64,000 nt of DNA from Alkalibacterium sp. MB6 (lineage in GTDB: Bacteria; Bacillota; Bacilli; Lactobacillales; Carnobacteriaceae_A): assembly GCF_009935905.1 (NCBI RefSeq), contig NZ_PREX01000002.1:1-64000 (forward strand). Reading direction: 5' to 3'. Positions 37,405-45,446 of the stretch are shown one piece after another. How positions within the stretch are numbered: position 1 is the stretch's first letter; the number at the start of each line of letters is the position of its first letter. The notes beneath the pieces are model-generated. The model had not been told where the DNA came from, did no database searches, and saw only the letters and a list, made by a program, of their open reading frames with translations. The position numbers and the translations under genes were made by a program.

Positions 37405-38004
37405 TTATTCTTCTGTCTTCTCCATAAGAGCTGGATATTCGAAATTAGTTTTTATAATCATTTCTGAAAACTTAATCATAAGCTCAGCCTCTTCTCTCGT
37501 GCCTATATTAACTTCATGATTTGATTCATTTCCTGACTTCCGTATTGAATCTACCCACTTGTCGCTTCTTGTTGTAACAAAATTGTTATCTTTTAGATAA
37601 TTAACATACTCGATAAATCTTTTACCCGGTTCCGCTCCTAAGTCAACAGCTATATGCATAAGTAATTTTCTACAAATTAAAATTACAGCTGTATATGCAT
37701 TAACAGAGAAAGAGTCTCTTGCTTCTTCATAAAGCCCAGAGAGTCTATCCGATAGCCCCATGACAGAATTTCCGTATTTACTACCTGGAATTTGTATCCC
37801 ATCCCATAAGAATGTTGGCATTTTACAATATGTACATACATAAACTCCATAGTTAGCGACTTGTGATGAAGAGGCTTGATTTTCATATAACGATAGTCCT
37901 TTATTCGACGAGGTATGACGATTACAATACCCACACGTATAGTCATGTTGTTTCATATACTGATCACCCTTCCAAGCATGGTGAGTGTTTTTCAAATAAT
38001 TCAT
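37405..38004 (-). CDS. DUF4145 (HEPN-like) protein with zinc ribbon
   Basis: 199 residues from ATG 38004 (AGGAGG eight bases upstream; the longer frame to 38085 crosses the terminator). N-terminal CxxC pair CGYC...CTYC (about 17-60) suggests a zinc ribbon. The C-terminal DUF4145 region has DSIRKSGNESNHE, an R-x-x-G-N-x-x-x-H HEPN-type motif. It is an insulated single gene between terminators, just before the packaging genes. Possible RNA-targeting or host-takeover role; unproven. Confidence 0.78.
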   Translation of the reverse strand: MNYLKNTHHAWKGDQYMKQHDYTCGYCNRHTSSNKGLSLYENQASSSQVANYGVYVCTYCKMPTFLWDGIQIPGSKYGNSVMGLSDRLSGLYEEARDSFSVNAYTAVILICRKLLMHIAVDLGAEPGKRFIEYVNYLKDNNFVTTRSDKWVDSIRKSGNESNHEVNIGTREEAELMIKFSEMIIKTNFEYPALMEKTEE

Positions 38005-38073
38005 AATCTGAGCCTCCTGATATTTTATATCGTTATCATACCAAACACATTGAGGATAACAAAGGTTATATGT

Positions 38074-38104
38074 AAAAAGAGCCACCCCATAGGATAGCTC
38101 TTTA
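38074..38104 (-). terminator. Terminator after the ArpU-like gene
   Basis: Minus strand AAAGAGCTA...GGCTCTTTTT stem with T-run, in the 38005-38228 gap. The remaining gap (38105-38228) has no ORF; it is where I would expect an ArpU-controlled late promoter, but I see no clear element. Confidence 0.7.
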
Positions 38105-38228
38105 GTCGTAAATGTGAGAGTCGGTTAAGAAGGGTTATCTACAGGAGGATGAGTCAGTTGAGTTCTTCCCGCTCTACACCTTACCACAGTACCATTTTCT
38201 CACATATCTCTGACATCCGTCTGCCGAT

Positions 38229-38645
38229 TTACTGCCACTTCTCTGCCAAAAGTCTGCCATCATCATAAGCTTCTGCGAATTCAAACTGCGCTTTTCCTAA
38301 TTCTCTATAAAACGTCCGCTCACTCATGTTCAAATCATAATATATCATGGTATCTGTCATCTCACGACGATCTATGTACCTATCGTGGAGAAGCTGCCTT
38401 TGATAAGCATTCAACTTGTTCATTGCTCTGCCTATCTTCCAAATTTCCCTCTCTGCCGTCACTTTTCTAGAAACTGACTGACCTACCGTATCACTAATCC
38501 CGCCAGGTGCTTTAGGCTCAAATGAGTACGTAGCGGTGATTTTAGGAGTGTACTTCTCATCCGCTAGTCGAGCCATACTGCGATAATGTGATAATAATCG
38601 GTGGACATTCTCTTTTGTCTTTTCCTTGTCTATTTCAGGAAACAT
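38229..38645 (-). CDS. ArpU-family late transcription regulator
   Basis: 138 residues from ATG 38645 (AAGGAG 7 bases upstream). Matches ArpU/RinA-like phage activators: C-terminal sigma-4-like helix-turn-helix around LHDRYIDRREMTDTMIYYDLNMSERTFYRELGKAQ. It lies at the early/late border, where such proteins switch on packaging and structural genes. Confidence 0.85.
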   Translation of the reverse strand: MFPEIDKEKTKENVHRLLSHYRSMARLADEKYTPKITATYSFEPKAPGGISDTVGQSVSRKVTAEREIWKIGRAMNKLNAYQRQLLHDRYIDRREMTDTMIYYDLNMSERTFYRELGKAQFEFAEAYDDGRLLAEKWQ

Positions 38646-38698
38646 CACGTCACTCCTTGTGTTATAATTTAAGTGGGTGGACACGTTCGAGTGACGTG
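38646..38698 (-). promoter_or_regulatory. Alternative hairpins around the ArpU ribosome binding site
   Basis: In the minus-strand mRNA, CACGTCACTC (38698-38689) is exactly complementary to GAGTGACGTG (38655-38646), which holds the ribosome binding site. The upstream copy is also part of a separate 7-bp hairpin (38700-38680). The two folds exclude each other, so translation of the regulator could be switched. Confidence 0.4.
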
Positions 38699-38707
38699 TC
38701 TTTTTTT
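38660..38707 (+). ncRNA. Candidate mini-transcript A opposite the ArpU leader
   Basis: Plus strand TGTTATAAT (38660-38668) is a perfect extended -10; the predicted start near 38675 is followed at once by a 7-bp hairpin GACACGT/ACGTGTC (38680-38700) and T7. If used, it makes an RNA of about 33 nt antisense to the ssb-arpU gap. Confidence 0.4.
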
Positions 38708-38712
38708 ACGTT

Positions 38713-39156
38713 TTAGAACGGCAAATCTTCATCTGATATATCTATGCTGCTATCACCATCAAATGCGTCCTCTGGCGTCGTTCCACGAGACTCTGACTGA
38801 TTACCTTGACTATTACTCTGAACGTCCTCACGCTCGTTTTTATTGCCTAATAATTGCACTTGCTCCGCTACTACTTCAGTGATGTAAACCTTGCGTCCTT
38901 CGTTGTTCGTATAATTTCTGGTTTGAATCCTTCCTGTGATTCCAATCATTGATCCCTTTCGAGTGTACTTCCTGATAATCTCAGCCGTCTTCCTCCACGC
39001 TACCACGTTAATAAAATCGACTTCTCTTTCTCCGTTAGCACTTTTAAATGGTCTTTCAACCGCTAGTGACAAGTTAGCCACCTCTATGCCACTTCCTGTA
39101 AATTGTTGGTCTGCGTCTCTTGTCAGACGTCCTGCAATAACGACATTATTTATCAT
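38713..39156 (-). CDS. ssb: Single-stranded DNA-binding protein
   Basis: 147 residues: OB fold (VVIAGRLTRDAD, GIEVANLSLAVERPF, DFINVVAW), a Ser/Gln-rich linker and the acidic protein-interaction tip DEDLPF. Serves phage replication and RecT recombination. Confidence 0.95.
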   Translation of the reverse strand: MINNVVIAGRLTRDADQQFTGSGIEVANLSLAVERPFKSANGEREVDFINVVAWRKTAEIIRKYTRKGSMIGITGRIQTRNYTNNEGRKVYITEVVAEQVQLLGNKNEREDVQSNSQGNQSESRGTTPEDAFDGDSSIDISDEDLPF

Positions 39157-39359
39157 TCTTCCAACTCCTTTACTTCAATTGCTTCTGGTAACTCTCCCAG
39201 ATTTACATAAATACTTGCGTGACTTAAAAGCAGTTCTATGTCGGTGATTCCATATTCCTCTTCAAAGTAGGTTGTGTTCTCATCGCTCATCCCTACACTC
39301 ATAAATTTTCGTATATCTTTTTTTGCCTCGAATAATTGCTTCGGGTCAATCTTCATCAT
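39153..39359 (-). CDS. Small early protein, unknown
   Basis: 68 residues, acidic. Overlaps both neighbours by 4 bases (ATGA type), so it is part of the early operon. Not recognised. Confidence 0.65.
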   Translation of the reverse strand: MMKIDPKQLFEAKKDIRKFMSVGMSDENTTYFEEEYGITDIELLLSHASIYVNLGELPEAIEVKELEE

Positions 39360-39745
39360 TCTTCCTCCAATACTAAATCGTCTTCTTCTAAAAATAGCAA
39401 ATCACAAAGGGTAAGTATTTGTGGTTCGCTAAAGTGGTTTAATCCAATGAGTTTTCTACCCAGTTGCGTTGCGGTTAGATTCATTTCATCGGCCATATCA
39501 GATATTGATATTTCTAATTCAATCATCCGATTTTGGGCTACTTTGAGATTCACTTCTTTCAAAATCGCTTGTGATTCTTCTTTAGTCTGCTTAGATTTAT
39601 ACAATCGCCACTTATGAGTAGGTCGAGAGGCAAGTGTGGTAATAGTCGATAGAGATAATTTAGACACCTTCGACAATTCCTCCAACGTTCCTGTTCCGAC
39701 AAGCACTCCGTACTTACGAAGTTCGTAAATCCTTTCTTTAGTCAT
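39356..39745 (-). CDS. Early protein with helix-turn-helix-like segments
   Basis: 129 residues from ATG 39745 (AAGGAG 7 bases upstream; other ATGs are too close). Two segments, LEELSKVSKLSLSTITTLAS and ISDMADEMNLTATQLGRKL, look like helix-turn-helix motifs. Probably DNA-binding; family not recognised. Confidence 0.62.
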   Translation of the reverse strand: MTKERIYELRKYGVLVGTGTLEELSKVSKLSLSTITTLASRPTHKWRLYKSKQTKEESQAILKEVNLKVAQNRMIELEISISDMADEMNLTATQLGRKLIGLNHFSEPQILTLCDLLFLEEDDLVLEEE

Positions 39746-39756
39746 CTCCATGCTCC

Positions 39757-39825
39757 TTACCACATTTCATTATCATTAGCGACTTGATCCAATGACTGCT
39801 CTAAATCAACGTCCACATCATTCAC
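39757..39825 (-). CDS. Possible 22-residue microprotein
   Basis: GTG start overlapping the stop of the 130-residue gene, ending just before the ribosome binding site of the next gene. The acidic peptide would fill the gap exactly, suggesting translational coupling, but there is no separate ribosome site. Weak call. Confidence 0.25.
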   Translation of the reverse strand: MNDVDVDLEQSLDQVANDNEMW

Positions 39826-40210
39826 CTACTCTCTCAAATGCTTTAAGCAAGAAGTCCTCCGGTTCCCTTCCTAGCATTTCGGCTATTCTGTTGAGTTCAG
39901 ACACTTTTACTTGAACTAGAGCCTTTTCTATCTGGTTGTATCTAAAACGGTCTATGCCCGTCCAGTGAGCCATTTCATAGAGTTTTATGCCCATGAGTTG
40001 GCGGACTGTGAAAATCTTATCGTTATCGATATGACTCCACGGAATCAGCTCGTTGTCCTTTATGACTTTTACCACTTCTTCTTTCACACTTCCATTGGCC
40101 AGCGCTCTTAATTCAAGGACTTCCGGATGATCCATGTCGTATGCTCTTAAACCAATCGGGTTGCTCCTATCCAATTCATATAACTTCTTATAAAATGCTT
40201 TTGATAACAT
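39818..40210 (-). CDS. Early protein with C-terminal Cro/CI-like helix-turn-helix
   Basis: 130 residues. The C-terminal half (about 70-122, MGIKLYEMAHWTGIDRFRY... then LNRIAEMLGREPEDFL) follows the XRE-type five-helix pattern. N-terminal part not recognised. Start shares a base with the RecU stop. Confidence 0.65.
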   Translation of the reverse strand: MLSKAFYKKLYELDRSNPIGLRAYDMDHPEVLELRALANGSVKEEVVKVIKDNELIPWSHIDNDKIFTVRQLMGIKLYEMAHWTGIDRFRYNQIEKALVQVKVSELNRIAEMLGREPEDFLLKAFERVGE

Positions 40211-40713
40211 TAGTTATTAACTCCTTCCAAGAAATTGAGTATCCCTTTTTCGGTTGATAATTGATAATCAACCAAATCTGACTGATTGACTGATTTCTTT
40301 CCGATATCTTCTTTTAGCTTTTTCCAATCTGCATAAGGGACCATATAAAAGTGTTTCATGCTAAAGCTGATGATAATGCTTGCTATTGCTCCTAAATGAC
40401 TGTGATACGCCAAATCTCGCTCCTGTGTGTCGTTTATGCGGTCGAATGGCATATTTGTACCATTGGTATGCTTAGCCTCAAATACGATAGATTTACCGGC
40501 TTTTAGCGTACCTGTGAAATCGGGTTGAGCTTTCTTCTCGTATATGCCAATGGCTTGACTGCCTTGCTTACGCAATAATCTAAATGGCTCCGGCGTCTTT
40601 TGGATATGCGCCACGCCCATTTGTTGGTAATAGGCGCAGCTCATTTCGATTAGTCGTTCGAAATTGGATCCGTTTCTTTTTGCTTTTAGTCCGCTGTACT
40701 TATTTGCTTGCAT
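40210..40713 (-). CDS. recU: RecU-like Holliday junction resolvase
   Basis: 167 residues from ATG 40713 (GAGG nine bases upstream). Nuclease core QPDFTGTLKAGKSIVFEAKHT with catalytic Asp and ExK, and GAIASIIISFS as in RecU. Resolves branched intermediates during phage replication and recombination. Overlaps the preceding small gene. Confidence 0.82.
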   Translation of the reverse strand: MQANKYSGLKAKRNGSNFERLIEMSCAYYQQMGVAHIQKTPEPFRLLRKQGSQAIGIYEKKAQPDFTGTLKAGKSIVFEAKHTNGTNMPFDRINDTQERDLAYHSHLGAIASIIISFSMKHFYMVPYADWKKLKEDIGKKSVNQSDLVDYQLSTEKGILNFLEGVNN

Positions 40714-40867
40714 TCGGTTCATCCTCTATGCTGTCAATCGACTCCAGCAAACTCAGGGAGAAAGTGTAAGCATCTCTTAAACCGTCGTTATAATCGACTC
40801 CCATGAAGTTTAATGAGTTTTCTTTTAACTTATCTTTTAGCTGTTTGATTGCTTCTGATTTCTTCAA
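40700..40867 (-). CDS. Small TTG-start early protein
   Basis: 55 residues starting at TTG behind AAGGAG (7 bases). Reads KKSEAIKQLKDKLKENS then NFMGVDYNDGLRDAYTFSL. It overlaps both neighbours (4 and 14 bases) in an otherwise empty stretch and is codon-like throughout, so I believe it real. Function unknown. Confidence 0.6.
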   Translation of the reverse strand: MKKSEAIKQLKDKLKENSLNFMGVDYNDGLRDAYTFSLSLLESIDSIEDEPNASK

Positions 40868-41151
40868 ACTTCTGCTCCTTCCACTTCAACCAAGCCTGAT
40901 TCAAATAATTCCGGTATAAAATCCTTAATGTCCAAACTTTCAGTTGTACCTCTATAAGGGAATTTAAATTTGATTCTTCGATTATTCCATTCTCCGTGGA
41001 TAATAATGCCGTTATCTGGATTTTTGTCGAATATGCCTTTAATTACTTTCTGCCAATTATCTCCTCGATAATAATTTCCGGTATACAAGTATCCGTATTG
41101 AGGTAAGACTTTGAATAAATTGACATCATTTTTGATTTTATAGCATTTCAT
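40864..41151 (-). CDS. Early protein, unknown
   Basis: 95 residues, mixed beta/alpha, starts behind GAAGGAG and overlaps neighbours by 4 bases. Not recognised. Confidence 0.65.
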   Translation of the reverse strand: MKCYKIKNDVNLFKVLPQYGYLYTGNYYRGDNWQKVIKGIFDKNPDNGIIIHGEWNNRRIKFKFPYRGTTESLDIKDFIPELFESGLVEVEGAEV

Positions 41152-41564
41152 TCGTCTGCTCCTTCCAGTAATTCCGAGTTCTCGTAGATGTTCCCGATGA
41201 CTTCATATAAACTCATTTTGCTCAATGCATTTACTAATTCTTCATCACGCACATTTGATTTTATGATATATTGGGCTGTTCGCTCGCTGTACCCCACAAT
41301 CCCAATGAAAGTTTCACTAATTGCGCCTCTGAATATAAAAGTGCGTTCAATTACATCTCCCTCATAAATCTCCACGCCGTTTTTGTCTTTAAGTCCAGTT
41401 GATTGCATGAGTTCGTATCTCTCGGCATTAGTAATTTCTATTTCTCTATGAGGTGTATCGTGAGATTTAACGTCATCTGTGAATACGTCGCCGTCGAATG
41501 ATATATATAAACCGTCTACCATCCATTTTTCTTCGTTATCCCACGCTCTAAATTTAGGTTTCAT
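41148..41564 (-). CDS. YopX family protein
   Basis: 138 residues with KFRAWDNEEKWMV at the start and STGLKDKNGVEIYEGDVI, the hallmark of the YopX family common in Firmicutes phages. Beta-rich; function unknown. Confidence 0.85.
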   Translation of the reverse strand: MKPKFRAWDNEEKWMVDGLYISFDGDVFTDDVKSHDTPHREIEITNAERYELMQSTGLKDKNGVEIYEGDVIERTFIFRGAISETFIGIVGYSERTAQYIIKSNVRDEELVNALSKMSLYEVIGNIYENSELLEGADE

Positions 41565-41577
41565 TCATCTGCTCCTT

Positions 41578-41910
41578 TCAAAACAAGCTTGTCTGTTTAT
41601 CATCTTTGTCAAACATGCTATCAATCCATTCTTCCAACGATTGCTTGCTACTAGTCGTTTCGTTGCATTTTTCCCCCGAAATTGCTCGGATGAAAACTTC
41701 TTTTAGCTGATTATCTGTATCTTTAAACTTCACTTCCCAACCGTAAGTCATACGGTCAGTTTCTATTGCTTTTTCAGCTATGCTTTTTATTTCCTCGTAA
41801 CTGTAGTACTCATTATCATCACGGACGATTATGTTCTTATGACCATTAACAGTATGAGTTTTGGTTGTTAAATCGTTATTCAGTAAGCTAGTATTGAATT
41901 CCAATTTCAT
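41578..41910 (-). CDS. Early protein, unknown
   Basis: 110 residues, acidic C-terminus ending KDDKQTSLF. Good GGGAGGAG site. Not recognised. Confidence 0.62.
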   Translation of the reverse strand: MKLEFNTSLLNNDLTTKTHTVNGHKNIIVRDDNEYYSYEEIKSIAEKAIETDRMTYGWEVKFKDTDNQLKEVFIRAISGEKCNETTSSKQSLEEWIDSMFDKDDKQTSLF

Positions 41911-41924
41911 AACCTTGCTCCTCC

Positions 41925-42110
41925 CTACAAATCCTCTAAGTCATCGTCATCTGCAGTCTCTAAGAGGTTATCCCAACACCTTTGATGACATGGGTGATGT
42001 TCGAAATCGACACTTGACCAAACGTACCCCACGTCTTCACTATCAACTGGCTTTCCGCATAACATGCAGCTTTCTTGTTTACTTCTTTCTTGAATCTCTT
42101 TGTCACTCAT
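41925..42110 (-). CDS. Small zinc-finger-like protein
   Basis: 61 residues with CMLCG and, 20-25 residues on, HHPCHQRC, giving four likely zinc ligands; acidic tail ADDDDLEDL. AAAGGAG upstream. Likely a small nucleic-acid or protein-binding regulator; inference. Confidence 0.65.
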   Translation of the reverse strand: MSDKEIQERSKQESCMLCGKPVDSEDVGYVWSSVDFEHHPCHQRCWDNLLETADDDDLEDL

Positions 42111-42567
42111 TCGCTACTCCTTTCATGAATACCAACCAGTGCGTTTTAGATCTCTTGTTTCCTATGATTGGTTGGTAATCAATCGACCTTAGAATCTCAT
42201 TCAGTTTGACTTGTTCTTCATTCCATTTGAATATGAGAGTACCGTTCGGCTTTAATACCCTCATACATTCATCGAATCCTTGCTTAATATCCTCTTGCCA
42301 TGTTTCTTCAAGCACGCCATACTTCTTTGCCAGCCATGAAGTCTCTCCAGCTTTTATCAAATGAGGCGGATCAAAGATGACCATGTAAAAGGACTCGTCT
42401 TCAAAAGGCATATTGCGGAAGTCAGCAACGACATCTGGATTGACATTGATGACATGGCCACTGTCTAATTTTTCGAAATGCTGACGTTTATCCATATACA
42501 GAACATTTTCATTCTGTTTGTCAAAGTGAAACATTCTAGATCCACAACAAGCATCAAGTATTTTCAT
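42103..42567 (-). CDS. SAM-dependent methyltransferase
   Basis: 154 residues, Rossmann methyltransferase with motif I-like ILDACCGSRMFHF, and motif IV FDPPHL, then MRVLKPNGTLIFKW. Small and without a specificity domain; DPPH in place of DPPY/NPPY leaves DNA adenine methylation open. No cognate nuclease is seen, so an orphan, perhaps anti-restriction or regulatory. Confidence 0.75.
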   Translation of the reverse strand: MKILDACCGSRMFHFDKQNENVLYMDKRQHFEKLDSGHVINVNPDVVADFRNMPFEDESFYMVIFDPPHLIKAGETSWLAKKYGVLEETWQEDIKQGFDECMRVLKPNGTLIFKWNEEQVKLNEILRSIDYQPIIGNKRSKTHWLVFMKGVANE

Positions 42568-43498
42568 TCGCTACCCCTTTCCGCTTAGCTCTAATCCGAG
42601 CCAGCCTCTCTTCAAATTCCTTCTGTTTATCCTCGTCCACCAATTCATCTTTTTCAGCTGGTTCCTGCGTTGCCCAGTCAGGCAGAGTCTCTTTTCTGTT
42701 GGCTGGTTTATTAAACGTGTTCTTCTGTTTAGCATTTGATAATGATTCAGCTTCAGCAGATTCAACTGTCTTAATATCTTTAACAGCCCAATTCTTCATG
42801 ATCGCTTTTGCATAGGAGTATGGTGCGTTCTTCTCAATCGCTTTTGTCAAAGCCAAGATAACGACTTCTTCAGATAGGTCTTCAATCCACATCTGCAAAT
42901 CTTGGATGATGTGCGCACTTGCTACTCCAAAGTTCTGCTGATAAAAGCGATGAGCGTTGACGTCGTTGTTGGTCTCTTTATTACTTTCTACTTTAGTATT
43001 GTCTAGTTTAGTTTTGTTTAGTTTAGTTTGTGTGTTTTCTTCTGTAGAAACATCAGGTAAACTCTTTTGAAATGAGTTATCATCTGTAGAAACTGTTTCA
43101 TCACTCGGTTTATCCTTGTAGAAACTTTTTAAGTCTGGTTTTGCAGGTGCCTTGTTGCGTCTGTTCTTATAAACATCAGCTATGTTCTCTACAAAGTTAT
43201 CGGACCAAATAACCTTTTCTTTCCATAAATCATCATCAATAGCCTCTAGATCTGATAATAGATTCAGTATTTTATTAGCAGTAACCTCGTCTACTCTGGT
43301 TTTAGCTAGCAGAAACTGCCAGTGAGCTGAGTTTCTACAGTCATAAACATGCCCATCCGTCGTTGCTAGTAGTTCTAACAATTTAAACCAAAAGGCGTAA
43401 CCGTCATTCCCGAAATTAGTTTCGAGTATAAATATTGTTTTTCCGCTTGTAGCGATATGAGGAAAATAATCCACAGTTCTTTTAGCTGGTCTTGCCAC
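42554..43498 (-). CDS. Phage replication initiator (DnaD-like/DUF4373)
   Basis: 314 residues. N-terminal Lin1244/DUF4373-type domain (YFPHIATSGKTIFILETNFGNDGYAFWFKLLELLA), a linker of TK/NK repeats (about 160-185), a C-terminal DnaD-like region (FYQQNFGVASAHIIQDLQMW, ending SYAKAIMKNW), and a charged tail. GTG start behind AGGAGGTG. Loads the host helicase at the phage origin. Confidence 0.85.
   Translation of the reverse strand: MARPAKRTVDYFPHIATSGKTIFILETNFGNDGYAFWFKLLELLATTDGHVYDCRNSAHWQFLLAKTRVDEVTANKILNLLSDLEAIDDDLWKEKVIWSDNFVENIADVYKNRRNKAPAKPDLKSFYKDKPSDETVSTDDNSFQKSLPDVSTEENTQTKLNKTKLDNTKVESNKETNNDVNAHRFYQQNFGVASAHIIQDLQMWIEDLSEEVVILALTKAIEKNAPYSYAKAIMKNWAVKDIKTVESAEAESLSNAKQKNTFNKPANRKETLPDWATQEPAEKDELVDEDKQKEFEERLARIRAKRKGVANENT
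42990..43032. repeat. TTTAGT-rich repeats inside the initiator gene, candidate origin
   Basis: Plus strand shows repeated (G)TTTAGT(TT) units at 42991-43030, coding for TKL/TKV repeats of the linker. Origins of replication often lie within the initiator gene of such phages. Confidence 0.4.
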
Positions 43499-43533
43499 AT
43501 CTGCACCTCCTAAAGAGAGGGAGAATCCCCCTC

Positions 43534-44421
43534 TTATTCATTTGGCGTAATCGTTCCTTTTTTAAATAATTCAGTTGCTTCTTCTTCGCTTATTTCAATT
43601 GGACCCTCAATTATTTCATGTTCGGGTTCATCGTCTTCTATCATTTCAGCCTGCTTCAATTCGCCTTTGGCATCCATCTCTTGCACAGTTTCGTCAGTTG
43701 TAACGGCTTTTTGCATTTCGATTGATAGAATACCCCACTTAGATAGCATCATCTTCAAAACAGTTTTTTGAGCCATTGCATCATAGTCTGATTTCCACAC
43801 ACCTGTGAGTTGCTCTTTATTTTTAGCTTTGTTGTGTTTAACTCTATGCGCTTCTACTTGCTGCTTGGTCCAGTAAACCGTCTTTTCAAATCCATTTACT
43901 AATCGGAAGTAAGCAACATAACCAATAACCTCGTCTGAACTTTTACCTTCAGGATCAAATTCAAATTCTTCCGTCAGTCTGTTCCATGATTTTAGTTCTC
44001 CCTCATAAACTTCTGTTACATTCAGTGCCATGTATTGCCCACTACGCTGCGCTAGTTGAATGTAACCTTTATAACCAAGCTGGAATTGAGCAACTTTTTC
44101 ATTTCCTTTTTTCCAATCTCTAAAGGGTACGATGTAGGCATAGCCAAGGTTCTTGTCAATCGGAAGATCGAGTGTAGCAGCTACCATTGCACTCGTTATA
44201 ATGCTCATAGGTTGAGCATCTGCTAAATTAGGGTCACCGTTAACTAGGTTGAGTAAAGATGTTGTAAAGCCGCTCGATTTCTCTTCTAAGACAGCTTCGA
44301 ATCTCTTTTGGACAGCAGGAGAGCTTAGCAAAGATTTAAGAGTCATTTGTTTTGCATTGCTGACTTGGTTATCCCCTTTTGATTGTGCGATTTGGTTTTT
44401 TAAACTTGAATTAGTAGCCAT
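43534..44421 (-). CDS. recT: RecT single-strand annealing recombinase
   Basis: 295 residues, RecT family (NGDPNLADAQPMSIITSAMVAA; QFQLGYKGYIQLAQRSGQY). Anneals ssDNA from the YqaJ exonuclease. 2 bases after that gene. Strong site AAGGAG. Confidence 0.93.
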   Translation of the reverse strand: MATNSSLKNQIAQSKGDNQVSNAKQMTLKSLLSSPAVQKRFEAVLEEKSSGFTTSLLNLVNGDPNLADAQPMSIITSAMVAATLDLPIDKNLGYAYIVPFRDWKKGNEKVAQFQLGYKGYIQLAQRSGQYMALNVTEVYEGELKSWNRLTEEFEFDPEGKSSDEVIGYVAYFRLVNGFEKTVYWTKQQVEAHRVKHNKAKNKEQLTGVWKSDYDAMAQKTVLKMMLSKWGILSIEMQKAVTTDETVQEMDAKGELKQAEMIEDDEPEHEIIEGPIEISEEEATELFKKGTITPNE

Positions 44422-44423
44422 TG

Positions 44424-45371
44424 TTATTTGATCTCCTTTATAGTTAGTTTTTTATAAATGGTCGTTTTGCTGTATTTCTCAAAGAGTTCAGGTGATTCCT
44501 CTTTGATTCGCTTCGAATCAATGCGGGTGCTTTCAATCGGCTTCCATGTCACTATATGTCTTGGAGCAATACCGATTTCCGCTTCCTTTTCGCCCAATTC
44601 GAACTTAATCATGTTGTCTATTTCCTTGATTGACGTCTCAACGACTTTCTTTGTTTCCTGCAACTCTTCTCTCTGATCCAGCAGGTCATCAATATCTTTC
44701 TTTAGAGTAATTTCTTTCCCGGTTTCTGATTTAGCGTAGCGCTCTTTGATATACTCTTCTGTAGAATCGCTGCCATCGATAGCCGGAGGAATCTTTTGAT
44801 TTACATTAACTTCCCAAAAATCTATCAATCTCTCTTGAATGATATTGATTAACTCTTGATCTCTTTCGACTTTCTTCCAGACAAATCGTTGACCACCGAT
44901 TAAGACAGCGATATAGGCATACTCTCTATCTAATACGTTCAAATAATGCTGCACCTGACAGATATACTGCTCTGGTATGTCTTCGCCTTCCCAACGGTCT
45001 GCCAGGTAGACAGAAGCTGTTTTACATTCCAGTATGGCGTCTTCCCCTACTACGTCTCTATCAATATTTGCTACTAGAAATGGGTACTTGGGATGATGAA
45101 ACATCTTATTCGCTCGTCTTACTTTTTTGCCTGTGCGGTCTGAAAATTCTGTTGCAACCAAGTCTTCTAATTGATTGCCCCAATAAGCTGCTTCGCTCGC
45201 TTCGGAATCATCAATCTCAATTTGAGCCGTTTTGTCGAGCCACAATTGATAAGGCGACTGGTATTTATTCAAACCTAAAATGGTAGCTACATCTGATCCG
45301 CCGATTCCTTTGCGTCTTTCTCGAAGCCAGTCATAACGAGTCAATTCTCGTGTGTCTGTTATTTTTTGCAT
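44424..45371 (-). CDS. YqaJ-type viral recombinase/exonuclease
   Basis: 315 residues. Lambda-exonuclease-like core: GIGGSDVATILGLNKYQSPY, AAYWGNQLEDLVA, VANIDRD and ILECKTAS supply the acidic residues and ExK of the PD-(D/E)XK fold. Pairs with RecT in the red-like recombination module. Confidence 0.9.
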   Translation of the reverse strand: MQKITDTRELTRYDWLRERRKGIGGSDVATILGLNKYQSPYQLWLDKTAQIEIDDSEASEAAYWGNQLEDLVATEFSDRTGKKVRRANKMFHHPKYPFLVANIDRDVVGEDAILECKTASVYLADRWEGEDIPEQYICQVQHYLNVLDREYAYIAVLIGGQRFVWKKVERDQELINIIQERLIDFWEVNVNQKIPPAIDGSDSTEEYIKERYAKSETGKEITLKKDIDDLLDQREELQETKKVVETSIKEIDNMIKFELGEKEAEIGIAPRHIVTWKPIESTRIDSKRIKEESPELFEKYSKTTIYKKLTIKEIK

Positions 45372-45389
45372 GTCAATCCTCCTGTTTTG

Positions 45390-45446
45390 TGATATAATTT
45401 AGTTAGTATATTTTTTCTAGGACACCTTTCCAGAGGTGTCTTTTTT
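45390..45446 (+). ncRNA. Candidate mini-transcript B opposite the yqaJ leader
   Basis: Plus strand TGATATAAT (45390-45398), perfect extended -10; hairpin GACACCT/AGGTGTC (45421-45440) and T6 follow. Predicted RNA about 40 nt. The layout and the TTGTGxTATAATTTA box match the unit at 38660. Confidence 0.4.
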
